DNA of 64,000 nt from Adineta vaga (GCA_021613535.1 CP075497.1:1054001-1118000); one strand, 5' to 3'. Counted from the stretch's first letter, positions 47,504-58,128 are shown. Numbers and translations are program-made. Notes: generated by a model from the sequence alone, not told the origin.

Positions 47504-50500
47504 CTATTTATTTTTAGGCGTCGGCCATTGATCATCGGGAATATGGGTAGTAGTTTCTACTTCTTTTATTTTGGTTTGAGAATTTATTCTGGTCACTGTA
47601 AGTTTATAGTTAGGACTGCTTTCAGAACTTGCTGGATGTCCAAAGATTGTCTGCAGGTGCGTAGGGCCACATAAATCTGGCTCATTCTGATCATTTATTT
47701 TATTATGCAGAACTAATGTGGCTTTGTCAGCCAAAGCGTAAGTTGTGTCCTTATTTTTCGCTGAATCAGTTATGAGAACCGGTTCCTTTAAAGGGAATGT
47801 TACTTCTGCTTTAACAAATTGTGGATCTTGCGATAAGCATTGGTTTCCAATGATGTATTCCATGCCCTCTCTGAAACATTTGGTTTGATCATTTTTGTTA
47901 ACGAAATTTGTATGATTTTGTTTTTTAGCTATCTTATCATGTGACAGGTTGCCTTGTATATGGTCGTTTGGATGTCCTGCTGCGTTTGATCCATGAGGTT
48001 TAACACCTTGAGATCCATCTAACACGAATCTTTCTTCACCAAGATGATGTTTAAATCCTCCCATTATCAATGCATCTTTCTTGTACTGCTCCAATCTTTC
48101 AATATCATGAGCCTGATTAGCAAGGTTGGCCTTATTATTTTCCATTCTAATGGCTATATCATTTCTTAGTTGATTGGGATCTTTTCCTGTTTGTTGAGCA
48201 ATAACATTAAATAAACAATTGTTTTGATCACCATTTCGAATCATCGGTTCTTGACTGTCTGGCAAAGTCCAGTGACCCTGAGGATTATCGATCGTTGGTT
48301 TATGGTATTGTACTTCTATTGGATCACCACTTTTGTTCTCACCAATAATACGTATAACTTGTCCCTTGTCATCGAACACTTTAATTGATCTGCCAGTTTC
48401 ATCACTGAGTGATCCCAAGTGAGGTAGTCCAGCCTCGCCACCATCTTTTAAATCACGTACCATATCTTCTACTTTCTTTACTGCTTTTGGATCATCCGCT
48501 CCATATTTGAATTCATTTGGTATCCTATTATTTCTATCACCATCCTGAAAAAATTCTATTCTTCTTTGTGCTTGATAATTATTAATTTGAAATTGTATAT
48601 TTCTGTCTAAGTCTGCAGTTAATAATGTCATACTATGATTAATACCAACATCAGTAACTAGAACAATCAATTTACGTTGTATAATATTACAAATATGTTG
48701 CGATACATTCCTTGCTAATGCTCTGTATAAGTCATCGAAAGATTTATTTTCTCTTCCCAAATTGACTTGTTCAGGTTCTGGTACATTTTTAAGATCGATG
48801 TCTTTACTTGATGTTTCTGGAATATAAGTCGATACATAAGTTAGAGTATCTTCTTCTTTCATGCATATCCTGCGTTTTTGTTCACTTGTTGTGTGCTGTT
48901 GTTGTTGTTGTTCTAATTTCTTGTAATTTTGAGTTTCTTTTTCATCTAATTTTTCTTCTTTGTATATATTTTCGACTACTTCGTTTAATTTTTCTATGAA
49001 ATTAGGCACAAATTTATCTAACTCCTCTAAAGTTTGTTTTACTTGAACAGCTTTCAATACTGCCGATAAACCGGATATTTTCTGTGTAGCAATACCTTTA
49101 ACTATACCAATAGTTATAGTTTTTAATGCACTTTGTTGTTCAGTTGAATGGAATAATTTCATTGCTTTTTGTCTGATAAGACGTTCATAGTAATTATTTC
49201 GATTTTTTTCATCTAATTGCAGCATTTTTTTCACTTGATGATTGATTAATAAAGCATTTTGTATTGGCTTTTCAACTCGTTTCATAACTTCGTCTTGTAT
49301 AATAGGCATCAATGATTTACTTACACCATGATCAACGAGTTGTGTTATTAATTCTTTCGCTATACCTTTCGCTAAACCTGCTGCAATAGCTTTCGCTGCT
49401 AATATCCATCCTGTTTTTACTGTTGTCGTCATAACTGTACCGATGCTACTCACTCCTGCCAGTACAGTTTTTGCTACATCTAGCATTGCACCAAATCCGA
49501 CACATACAATAGCTACAGTCAAACTAATAGCTTTTTGTATTCCATATGATTTCCAATCAAAATCTCGATTGATAATGCCGCGTTGTACTATGATAATTAG
49601 ATCACTAACACCTTCAGCAATTAATGCTGTACCGATGGCACTACCTATACCGGCAGTATATACAGCAAGTGCTGCTCCAGCAACTATTTGTACAATACCA
49701 AGACTGGCAACAATAATAACTGCAGACCAATCAATCGGTTTCAATCCTTTTATTTTAAAGGATCCGAAAAATCCATTATTTCTATATTCTTCAATTTCAT
49801 CGCTATACAACGTAATATCTTGATCTCGTGGTAATAATTGTTCAATATCTAAATATTCAACTTCAATATCATAATTATCTTTTCTTGCTTGATCAATACA
49901 TCCATGTTCTTGTTCTTCATTATTAACTTCTTCTATTGTATTTCCAATTGCTAATTCAATTGTATATTTTTGTATACTAAATAAAAGCATTTTGCATCTT
50001 AATTGTTCAGATAAAGCATCAGAAATTGATGTTTGTTGAATGACATGTAACATTGGTTCTAAATTCTCTTCGATAATTTGTTTTGCTCGTTTAAAATCCT
50101 TAATTGCTGCATCAATTTTGTCTTTATTTCGCTTACAATCTTTTCCATATTCAGCAAGTAGTGCGTATCCACGATTATAATATGCATTAACTTGAAAATG
50201 TTCATCTAATTTGATTGCTTTTGTAAATTCTTCGATTGCTTCTTGATTTTTTCCTGCATCTTTTTTCTTTAAACATTCATTTCCAATTAAAACATGAAAA
50301 CATGGATTTCGAATTAAAGTATTTTCTGCATTATCTTTCAAAATTTCTTGTTCAAATTCTTTAAATTTTCGCAACATCTCGTCTTTTGTTATTGTTTTCG
50401 TTGATTCTTGCATTTTTAACCAAATACCAAATCTATCTTCAACGGCACGTAATTTTATTTTCTTTTCTTTTGTTTGTATATCATCATTTCCATTAATATT

Positions 50501-53500
50501 TGTAAGTAACTTACAAAATTCTTCAAATACTGCATCTTTAATTGTTACTTCATCTATTTGTAGTACTGCTTTACCTATTTCAATTTCTTCCTGTTCATCT
50601 CGAATTGTTTTTAAATTCAAATAATTATTTTCATCTTGTTGTAATAAAATAAATTGACCAGTGCCTTTATTTCCTGTTCTTGATGTTCGACCAACATTTT
50701 GTTGTTCAACTCGTTGATTTGGTGGTAAAAATGTAACCAAAACATGTAATCCACCATATTTTTCAATTTTATCAGCTCGAATGTCTGTTCCTCTACCAGC
50801 AATATTTGTAGCAATAATGATTTCACCCGATGTCAATTCTTCTTCGAGAATTTTCGATTCATCTCCTGTTCTATATGTTTTTATTTTTGATTGATCATAA
50901 TTCGCCTTAATCAATCGATTTTTAATTTCATCCACTTCTTGAATATATTTCGTAATTATTAATACACCTCGTCCATTTTTGAGTTTATTCATTGAACTTT
51001 CAATAATATTCTCATACCAATCATCGACATTATTCACAATAATTGGTGTTAATTCTTGATATTGTTTTTTTCTAAATGGTGGAATAATAACATTGTCTAC
51101 TTTATAAATTTCACTTAATAATTTTTGAGCAGCTTGACTACCAAGTGTACCTGTTAATCCAAAAAGATTTGAACCATATCGTCTGAAATAAGTTACATTT
51201 GAGATAAAATTCGTTGTAAAACTTTCGGCACAAATTTTAGCACCATGTTTCATCTGTAAAAATTGATGTAATCCATTACTCCAATGCATATTTGCTTGAA
51301 TAATTCCTGTATTACTTGCATCAACTGGTACAATCTTTCCATTTCTAAGAAGATAATGTTGTTGATTATGACATCGATATTTTGCATGAATTGCACTATC
51401 AATCCATTTGGTAAGTTGACATTCCAATATTAATTTTCTTAAATGTTCAGGAATTTTAATTTCAGGATATTTCTCTGGTATATTTTGATCAATATCTCGA
51501 ATTAATTTCCTTAGATGTTTTTCTGTACAATTTTTAATAAAATCTTCTTTTGATTCTTTAATTTCAACAGCTTGTGTAGCAATATCATATCTAATCTGAC
51601 CTTTATCATCAAATATATCAGGTTGTTCAATGAAATAAGTTTTACCATTAGTTTCTTCAATATATTTGGCAACTTCTCCAATCTGAATCCAAATTGCTGC
51701 TAAAAGTGGTTCTAAATTATCCATTGCCGGCATTTGAGATGATAACATCACAATATGATTTCTTTCATCAATTAACATTGAATCAACTTCATCAACAATT
51801 GCCACATCACATTTTCGACCATTTCGAGTACCTAATTTACTATATTCATCACGTAAAATATCACCTTGAAAATCACTTGCTGCACCATAAACAATATCAG
51901 CTGTATATCGTATTTTAATATCTACTAAATCTTTTCCATTATGAGATACAGTTAAATTGAATTGTTGATAAAATTCCTTTAATTGTATCGATTGTGGCTT
52001 AGCTAATTCAGGTGAACTTGTAACAACATCTACATGATGTCCATCAAGAGCTTTAATTGCAGCTAACATGGCTACAATTGTTGTTTTTCCTTCTCCAGTA
52101 TTGATTTGTACGAGACGTCCAGTTTTTTGTTCAGAATTTATCAATATCAACAGTGATAATACTTGAATTTCTCTTACAGGAAATTTGCTCGTAATTTCAA
52201 TTGCTTTCATTACAATGGCAATTTTTTCATGATGAGTAACGGAATTCGATGGTTTTTTAATGTCTTCTGTCCATTGTTGTATGTCTGATGTTGACCATTG
52301 TTGAATGCAATTAGAATTTGGATATAGAACAGATTTACCTCGATAAATACTTTGAATATTTTCATATTCTTCTGTAATTTTTTTCTCGTCAATAAATGAT
52401 ATTGTTTGATTTGGATTTAAATCTAAGATTTCTTCGATTAATTCTTGAAAGTTTTTATCATAAGAACGTTGAAATGTTTGAAATATCGCTAAATCATGTA
52501 TTTGTTCAGTTAAATCTTCTGATAAAATCGATGTTAAAATATCAATTAACATTTTTCCTTGAATATTATTATCAAATTCTTTTAAACGATATTCATAAAT
52601 TGGATCTAATGCATCAAATAAATGTTTGATATCTTCATTTGAATCAATATAATTAATTATTTGTTGTATTGATTTAAGTGTCCAACCAGAATGTAAAATT
52701 TTAATCAATTTTCCATGTAATTTCTTTATTAATTCACATTTGTTAATGTCAATTATTTGATTATTTAAATCTAAATTCTTATATAGAATTTGTTTATTTG
52801 TTGAATTGATTTCTACACAAATTTGATTTAAAATTTCTTCAATTTCATCATCAGATATTTCATTTATAAATTCCTTAACTGAATTTAATTTTCTTTTTTC
52901 AATTCCAATTAAATCTCGATCTAATATTTTCATTCGATTCTTTTCTGTACTATAAATTTCATTAATTTTCAATATATGTTTAATATTCTTCTTTAATTTA
53001 CTCTCTTGACGAAAATCAATTTCATTACCTTGAATTATTTCTGATGCTTCAATTACATACAAATATTCAGAATTATTTTTATTAATTAAATCTTCTTCTT
53101 GTGATAATAAACAAATTGATATACGTAATCCATTTTCAAATTTTTCAGTTTCATCAGTTGTTATTGGATATGTTACATGTTCATTATTTTCTAATAAATC
53201 TTTGATGAATTTTAATTCAACAGAATGATAATTGACCATTTTTCTTTGTTTATACGATTGAAATAAACTTAATACATAGATTTTCGGGAATTGTTTATGA
53301 CGAAGTTCAATAACTTGTTTTTGTGTAATAAAATTCCATTTGTCAAAATTATTAATAAATAATTTCTGTTTTTGTTTCGATAAATTTTCTGCCATAGATT
53401 TCATATTTGCAAGAGTAAATACTCCGCAATTATAATCATCAAATTGATCACATGATCGATGAAATTTGAAATTGACATTTTTTAATTGTTTAGTAAGAAT

Positions 53501-56500
53501 ATTTTGTATTTCTATTCGTTCTACAATGGAATGATGTTCACCCATCGAATCTTTGTATAATACAATATTTTCTTTCTTCTTTTCATTGTATATTAATGCT
53601 AAACTAATCCAATGATTATTCGCAATATTCAATGGAATAATCGTTGTTCGATGATCTTGTTTATATTCTTTTAAAACATCATATAGATTTCTTTCTTCTT
53701 GTTTTCCTAATGGTTGAGTAATTCGAAATTTAGTTCGATCAAATTCTTTCATCCATTCTATTAATATTATTGCTATATCTTCTGCTTTATAACAATATGT
53801 TGTTTCTGCTTGATTATATGCATTTTGTTCAATTGATGTTTTCTTTCTTCTAAAATGATAATTTTGAGTATCATGAAAATATTGTGAATAAAATGTAAAT
53901 TTCTTCGATAATAATATTTCAATTAATTGTTCATTGAATTTTAATTGTAAATTTTTTAAATTAATTTTATTTGATATTTTATTTATTAAAAAATATTCTT
54001 TACTTTCTATTGTTAAATTACAATTAAATAATTGAATAAAAAATTGAATTAATTCATCAATATTTGGATCTTCTATTAATTGAGATAAAACAAAATGAAT
54101 TATTTTTATTCTATATGGTAAATATTCATTTAATTTTCTTAATTGTTCAATATGAAATTGTTTCAATTGTTTCTTTAACCATAATTCACGTAATTTAATA
54201 AAACAAATTTGAAAATGACAATCATTCATTATAATATTCCATGCTTTGATTTCATTTAATTGAATTAACATTAATAAAACATCATTTAATATTTCAAGAT
54301 GAAATTGACATAGATTTTGTTTTTCAATTAATGATTCTAATAAATTTTCAATTGAATAAACATTTTGATCTTGTGTAAGAATAAATGTATTTAATAAATG
54401 AATATATTTACGAAAATTTTCTAATTCAAATATATCAACACCAGCAATGGAAGTTATTTCAAATGTTTTAACTAATAATTCACTACATAGAATTTCTTTT
54501 CGCCATTGTTTTCTATGAAATTTATGAAAAATATTTGTATCAATTCTTCTTCGATTGAAAACACTGTTGTTTAATGCACATAATAAACGAAATTTTTCTA
54601 AATTATTACAATCAGTAGTATTCGTATGATCCAAGGAAATAAATTCATCGATTGGTTTTAATTCATCAGGATGAACATCAAGTCGTTGTTTAAGTTTATT
54701 GTAATATGTTTGTAACCAAGTATTATCTGATGGATTTTCGTTAATAAATTTGTCTAAACTTTCAAATAGAAGTTTATTTAGGAGAAAATCTTGATTATCT
54801 TCTAATTCTAATGTACGACATTTTACTAAATCAATAATTGTTGTTTCTCGAGATATTTGAGAAGAATATTGTTGAAGTTCTTTTGATAAAATACGAGCAC
54901 AAAGAATTCTTATTTCAATACTTTCGTTTTTTTGTTCTAAAAGTTTTGCACATTTTTCTACGACTTTCATTGATATATTTTTCTTTTGTATAGCAATTTT
55001 TACTGTTGCATAAAATAAATACTTCTTTAATTTTTCATCTTTTTCTTCATCAATTAATAATAATTGTTCCCAAAGTTGTTTTATAATTTCCTCTGATAAT
55101 TCCATATTACGACTTAAACAAACAGCTAAAATTCCGATAACCATAACAGATTTGAGTAATTCGGTATGTTCAGTTATTCGATTGATATTTGTATTTGTTA
55201 GACCTTGTTTAAGATTTATTTCAAATAATATTTCACTTATCTTAGAACGTATATCATCGAAGTTCTGATCATGTTTATTTGTTAAGACATCAATTAAACA
55301 TTGAATTTGCTTCTCACTGATGCCATATCCTTCTTGAACAAGTTTTCTTAAGTTTTCTAATGCAGTTGTATTAAAATCTAAGATTTGACAGCATTCAAGT
55401 TTGTATAATTCATCCGGTAGAAAAGATTCAATCGTAGTACCATCATTTTTATATTTTAAAATTTGTATATCATGTTGATCACATTCAATTATTGAATTTT
55501 TGATCATTTTCACAATACTCTCACGAACTTCATCATGTATTGTGCGAAAAGCAACTTCTAACAGATATGGTAATTTATCAGAAAGTAAGTTTTCATTTTG
55601 TTTTACGTTAGATATTTGAATTAATAATATCAATACTTGTTTAGATGTTTCGTTAACATAAACATCGTGAGTTTGAATTCGATCTATTATCATTGGTAGA
55701 AATACTATTAAATTTTCATTTTGTGGATCTTTAATTATAAATTGAGTAATGTCATCAATGGAAATATTATGATCATGTTCAATAGATCTTCCAATTTCAA
55801 TCCAATCAATATTAAAATCATGTGGTAATATTTTAATCAATACTTTGAAGGCATCGCTTCTTAAATCGATATCATATTTAATTAATGATTGTAATATATT
55901 GATAGTATCTAATGTAGAATTTTCTTCTTCTTTGATTAAATTTTCCAAAGCAATTTTTCGTATTTCTAAATCATTCCGTGAATTTTTCAATAAATTTAAA
56001 TTTCGTGAATAATTATTGTTGTTTTCGGACATGTTGAGTCGATCAAGAATAGATTTTGAAATATCATATCCATTTTGATATTCAGCGTATAATAAATCGA
56101 AAATATCGTTACGAAAATTTGATAGATGTTGTAAAATAAATTCGTCGATATTCGGAATATTTTTCAAACTCATTTGTTTAGTCTTAACTAATGATTTACT
56201 TAACGAAATTATGTTCTTAGCTGTAGACGTGTCTAATAATGATAATTCTATGTACTCATGACATTTTTCAATGAAAAATTTTGGTAAAATCTGTATTTCT
56301 AATTCAATAATTTCGATGATCAGTTCAAGTTTTTCATTCATATGAAAATATTTCGTTAACTTTTCAAAACAATTCAATGTGAGTCGATTTTTCTTTTTAA
56401 CATATTCTAAACAATCATCAACTATACTCGAATCATCACTTAAACACTTGTTTTCTAATCGAATAGCGTCACTAATATATGCAATATCAATATCTATACA

Positions 56501-57433
56501 TTGTTGTAGAATTTTCAATGTATCATCTCTCACTTGTTTATCTTCATTTTCAATCAATATTCGATAGAAATATTTTAGTACACTTGGATATTCTCGTAAA
56601 ATCAATTTTCTACTCAGATCTTCAATTAATTTTCGTTGATCAAATGGTATTGTTGGTAATATTTCATCTAATGTTCTCTCTATATCGCTAAATTTAGACA
56701 TGTCGATGAACTTAAATATTTTTATAATAGCTAATGATACTTCTATATTTTCAGTTATTTGTCCTGCTTCTATGAGCTTTTTCAGTGCTCCTAATGAGAG
56801 TTTGTCTCGATTAGATAATTCCGCATTCTCTGCTATGTATCCAAGTAGAATAATTAAATCATTGATATTAATCATTTTACTAGCTTCTACTTTTCTAGTA
56901 CAATAGTCTAGTTCATATAGAACATCATCGAGTTCATAAATGATATCCATAGCTTTATCACAATCGACTGTACTATTTAATTCGTATTCTAATTGAATTC
57001 TCGTATTGTTCAAAGTGTTCTGTTTATTAGTATCTTCGAACTGTTTGAGTAGAATATCTAAGTTGTTGAATGATAACAAATCTGGAATTAATTTTCTTAT
57101 ATTAGTCAACCATGTTAATCGATCATTTAGTGCAAGACCTAACTCATTCGCCACTTGAATATTTCTACTATCGGTACGTAATGTCTCATCGATTTCATCA
57201 ATCTTCTCTATGTATCGATCATTTTCTTTACGAAAGAATTTCTTCATTTCCTCTTGGATACTTTTCTCAAACGCTTGTCCTCTCTCCTTCAAAATTACAA
57301 ACAAATCGATGACGATATCTCTCAAATCAATTTTATCCTGGTCTCGCGGTGAAAAATTCTTATTTTCTAACGTAGCACTTAACTTCATTAATTGTTTATC
57401 TTGGAGTTTATATGCCTCGTCCTTATCAATCAC
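47504..57433 (-). CDS. Giant SecA-motor protein with Ulp1-like and OTU-like cysteine-protease domains, 3,309 codons
   Basis: One uninterrupted frame. Residues about 1-1150 form an all-helical, HEAT-like solenoid. About 1265-1340 is a C48/Ulp1-type peptidase (HWISLALI, YKDSMG, then QFDDYNCGVFT, giving His, Asp, Gln and Cys). About 1740-2280 is a SecA-type motor: INTGEGKT (Walker A), VDEVDSMLID (DEAD-like), RWSDGLHQ-like MHWSNGLHQF, FGLTGT, IATNIAGRGTDI and QNVGRTSRTG. About 2375-2430 holds TPRs. About 2560-2700 has long Gly/Ala-rich hydrophobic segments. A Gln-rich coiled coil follows. About 3050-3085 has an OTU-like box (GDQNNCLFNVIA) with GHW just before it. The SecA C-terminal wing and scaffold helices appear absent. 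SecA normally drives protein export in bacteria; here a bacterial origin and a protein- or ubiquitin/SUMO-directed role are inferred. Probably continuous with the frame at 57430-58128. Confidence 0.8.
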   Translation of the reverse strand: MIDKDEAYKLQDKQLMKLSATLENKNFSPRDQDKIDLRDIVIDLFVILKERGQAFEKSIQEEMKKFFRKENDRYIEKIDEIDETLRTDSRNIQVANELGLALNDRLTWLTNIRKLIPDLLSFNNLDILLKQFEDTNKQNTLNNTRIQLEYELNSTVDCDKAMDIIYELDDVLYELDYCTRKVEASKMININDLIILLGYIAENAELSNRDKLSLGALKKLIEAGQITENIEVSLAIIKIFKFIDMSKFSDIERTLDEILPTIPFDQRKLIEDLSRKLILREYPSVLKYFYRILIENEDKQVRDDTLKILQQCIDIDIAYISDAIRLENKCLSDDSSIVDDCLEYVKKKNRLTLNCFEKLTKYFHMNEKLELIIEIIELEIQILPKFFIEKCHEYIELSLLDTSTAKNIISLSKSLVKTKQMSLKNIPNIDEFILQHLSNFRNDIFDLLYAEYQNGYDISKSILDRLNMSENNNNYSRNLNLLKNSRNDLEIRKIALENLIKEEENSTLDTINILQSLIKYDIDLRSDAFKVLIKILPHDFNIDWIEIGRSIEHDHNISIDDITQFIIKDPQNENLIVFLPMIIDRIQTHDVYVNETSKQVLILLIQISNVKQNENLLSDKLPYLLEVAFRTIHDEVRESIVKMIKNSIIECDQHDIQILKYKNDGTTIESFLPDELYKLECCQILDFNTTALENLRKLVQEGYGISEKQIQCLIDVLTNKHDQNFDDIRSKISEILFEINLKQGLTNTNINRITEHTELLKSVMVIGILAVCLSRNMELSEEIIKQLWEQLLLIDEEKDEKLKKYLFYATVKIAIQKKNISMKVVEKCAKLLEQKNESIEIRILCARILSKELQQYSSQISRETTIIDLVKCRTLELEDNQDFLLNKLLFESLDKFINENPSDNTWLQTYYNKLKQRLDVHPDELKPIDEFISLDHTNTTDCNNLEKFRLLCALNNSVFNRRRIDTNIFHKFHRKQWRKEILCSELLVKTFEITSIAGVDIFELENFRKYIHLLNTFILTQDQNVYSIENLLESLIEKQNLCQFHLEILNDVLLMLIQLNEIKAWNIIMNDCHFQICFIKLRELWLKKQLKQFHIEQLRKLNEYLPYRIKIIHFVLSQLIEDPNIDELIQFFIQLFNCNLTIESKEYFLINKISNKINLKNLQLKFNEQLIEILLSKKFTFYSQYFHDTQNYHFRRKKTSIEQNAYNQAETTYCYKAEDIAIILIEWMKEFDRTKFRITQPLGKQEERNLYDVLKEYKQDHRTTIIPLNIANNHWISLALIYNEKKKENIVLYKDSMGEHHSIVERIEIQNILTKQLKNVNFKFHRSCDQFDDYNCGVFTLANMKSMAENLSKQKQKLFINNFDKWNFITQKQVIELRHKQFPKIYVLSLFQSYKQRKMVNYHSVELKFIKDLLENNEHVTYPITTDETEKFENGLRISICLLSQEEDLINKNNSEYLYVIEASEIIQGNEIDFRQESKLKKNIKHILKINEIYSTEKNRMKILDRDLIGIEKRKLNSVKEFINEISDDEIEEILNQICVEINSTNKQILYKNLDLNNQIIDINKCELIKKLHGKLIKILHSGWTLKSIQQIINYIDSNEDIKHLFDALDPIYEYRLKEFDNNIQGKMLIDILTSILSEDLTEQIHDLAIFQTFQRSYDKNFQELIEEILDLNPNQTISFIDEKKITEEYENIQSIYRGKSVLYPNSNCIQQWSTSDIQQWTEDIKKPSNSVTHHEKIAIVMKAIEITSKFPVREIQVLSLLILINSEQKTGRLVQINTGEGKTTIVAMLAAIKALDGHHVDVVTSSPELAKPQSIQLKEFYQQFNLTVSHNGKDLVDIKIRYTADIVYGAASDFQGDILRDEYSKLGTRNGRKCDVAIVDEVDSMLIDERNHIVMLSSQMPAMDNLEPLLAAIWIQIGEVAKYIEETNGKTYFIEQPDIFDDKGQIRYDIATQAVEIKESKEDFIKNCTEKHLRKLIRDIDQNIPEKYPEIKIPEHLRKLILECQLTKWIDSAIHAKYRCHNQQHYLLRNGKIVPVDASNTGIIQANMHWSNGLHQFLQMKHGAKICAESFTTNFISNVTYFRRYGSNLFGLTGTLGSQAAQKLLSEIYKVDNVIIPPFRKKQYQELTPIIVNNVDDWYENIIESSMNKLKNGRGVLIITKYIQEVDEIKNRLIKANYDQSKIKTYRTGDESKILEEELTSGEIIIATNIAGRGTDIRADKIEKYGGLHVLVTFLPPNQRVEQQNVGRTSRTGNKGTGQFILLQQDENNYLNLKTIRDEQEEIEIGKAVLQIDEVTIKDAVFEEFCKLLTNINGNDDIQTKEKKIKLRAVEDRFGIWLKMQESTKTITKDEMLRKFKEFEQEILKDNAENTLIRNPCFHVLIGNECLKKKDAGKNQEAIEEFTKAIKLDEHFQVNAYYNRGYALLAEYGKDCKRNKDKIDAAIKDFKRAKQIIEENLEPMLHVIQQTSISDALSEQLRCKMLLFSIQKYTIELAIGNTIEEVNNEEQEHGCIDQARKDNYDIEVEYLDIEQLLPRDQDITLYSDEIEEYRNNGFFGSFKIKGLKPIDWSAVIIVASLGIVQIVAGAALAVYTAGIGSAIGTALIAEGVSDLIIIVQRGIINRDFDWKSYGIQKAISLTVAIVCVGFGAMLDVAKTVLAGVSSIGTVMTTTVKTGWILAAKAIAAGLAKGIAKELITQLVDHGVSKSLMPIIQDEVMKRVEKPIQNALLINHQVKKMLQLDEKNRNNYYERLIRQKAMKLFHSTEQQSALKTITIGIVKGIATQKISGLSAVLKAVQVKQTLEELDKFVPNFIEKLNEVVENIYKEEKLDEKETQNYKKLEQQQQQHTTSEQKRRICMKEEDTLTYVSTYIPETSSKDIDLKNVPEPEQVNLGRENKSFDDLYRALARNVSQHICNIIQRKLIVLVTDVGINHSMTLLTADLDRNIQFQINNYQAQRRIEFFQDGDRNNRIPNEFKYGADDPKAVKKVEDMVRDLKDGGEAGLPHLGSLSDETGRSIKVFDDKGQVIRIIGENKSGDPIEVQYHKPTIDNPQGHWTLPDSQEPMIRNGDQNNCLFNVIAQQTGKDPNQLRNDIAIRMENNKANLANQAHDIERLEQYKKDALIMGGFKHHLGEERFVLDGSQGVKPHGSNAAGHPNDHIQGNLSHDKIAKKQNHTNFVNKNDQTKCFREGMEYIIGNQCLSQDPQFVKAEVTFPLKEPVLITDSAKNKDTTYALADKATLVLHNKINDQNEPDLCGPTHLQTIFGHPASSESSPNYKLTVTRINSQTKIKEVETTTHIPDDQWPTPKNK

Positions 57434-58128
57434 TCTCGCAAAGCTGACAGAATTTTCTGTAACGCAGGCTTCAGACGAAATTTGAAATCATCACTTAGTC
57501 CTATCTCTACTATCAGTCTATCGAAATTGTTCGTAACACTAGAAGCAGTACAAAATTTCATCTTTTGGAATCGTTTTGCGCACAGCTTTTTACTTTTACA
57601 AACATTCTTTAATATCATCAAGTTCGCAAATGCTATAGAAATATCGCTACCACTCACCAAATATCCTTCTTTCTGATTATGCTCAACGAAATCAATTTCT
57701 GAATTTGTACCCAATGTTGCTGTAATCTTTTCTTTAAATCTCTGTTTTTCCGAGTCATATTCTGTTGTATCCAATGAATCCTTCATGAATATTGTAATCT
57801 TTCCATTCTCTGGTACTAAACCGAATGTGAACCAATGTTCTTTATGATTGCGAATAAATGTGTCTTTTTGTTTTTTAATTTCACATATGGCAAACAGACC
57901 AGCTGGACTCTTCTTAATGTATTCTTTGATTTTACTGTCGATATCGGAGCAACTATCAAGTATGTATTTCTTAATACTATTTTGCAACGAAACAGCATTG
58001 AATGTATGATCAGTGATATAAAGAATTTGAAATCGAGCTCCTTCAAATTGCTGTGTATTAGTTAACGAAACATCGGATGGTACTGATTGTGTGGATGCTG
58101 ACGAACGATCTCGTCCACTGTTCGACAT
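57430..58128 (-). CDS. N-terminal part of the SecA-type gene: degenerate Ulp1-like domain, 232 codons
   Basis: Starts at ATG 58128 with a Ser/Thr-rich leader. The core repeats the C48/Ulp1 pattern of the downstream protein: HWFTFGLVPENGKITIFMKDSLD (His about 97, Asp about 117), then EHNQKEGYLVSGSDISIAF. Here the nucleophile position (NCGVF in the downstream copy) reads SGSDIS, with no Cys, so it looks catalytically dead. The frame stops (TGA 57432-57430) overlapping the first codon of the large frame (a GTG, not ATG). A 38-bp intron with GTGATG donor and TTACAG acceptor (57494-57457) would join them as one 10,587-bp, 3,528-residue coding sequence. A base error or separate genes remain possible. 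Confidence 0.65.
   Translation of the reverse strand: MSNSGRDRSSASTQSVPSDVSLTNTQQFEGARFQILYITDHTFNAVSLQNSIKKYILDSCSDIDSKIKEYIKKSPAGLFAICEIKKQKDTFIRNHKEHWFTFGLVPENGKITIFMKDSLDTTEYDSEKQRFKEKITATLGTNSEIDFVEHNQKEGYLVSGSDISIAFANLMILKNVCKSKKLCAKRFQKMKFCTASSVTNNFDRLIVEIGLSDDFKFRLKPALQKILSALRE

Noticed and set aside
57470-57500. Programmed -1 frameshift at AAATTTC
   Set aside because: The heptamer is not in the X-XXY-YYZ phase relative to the upstream frame; a short intron or sequence error fits better.
47504-58128. Bacterial contamination or a bacterial operon (ATGA-like overlap)
   Set aside because: Flanked on both sides by intron-bearing or repeat-rich eukaryotic-type DNA of the same composition; no ribosome-binding site or bacterial neighbours. 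Cannot be fully excluded without read data.
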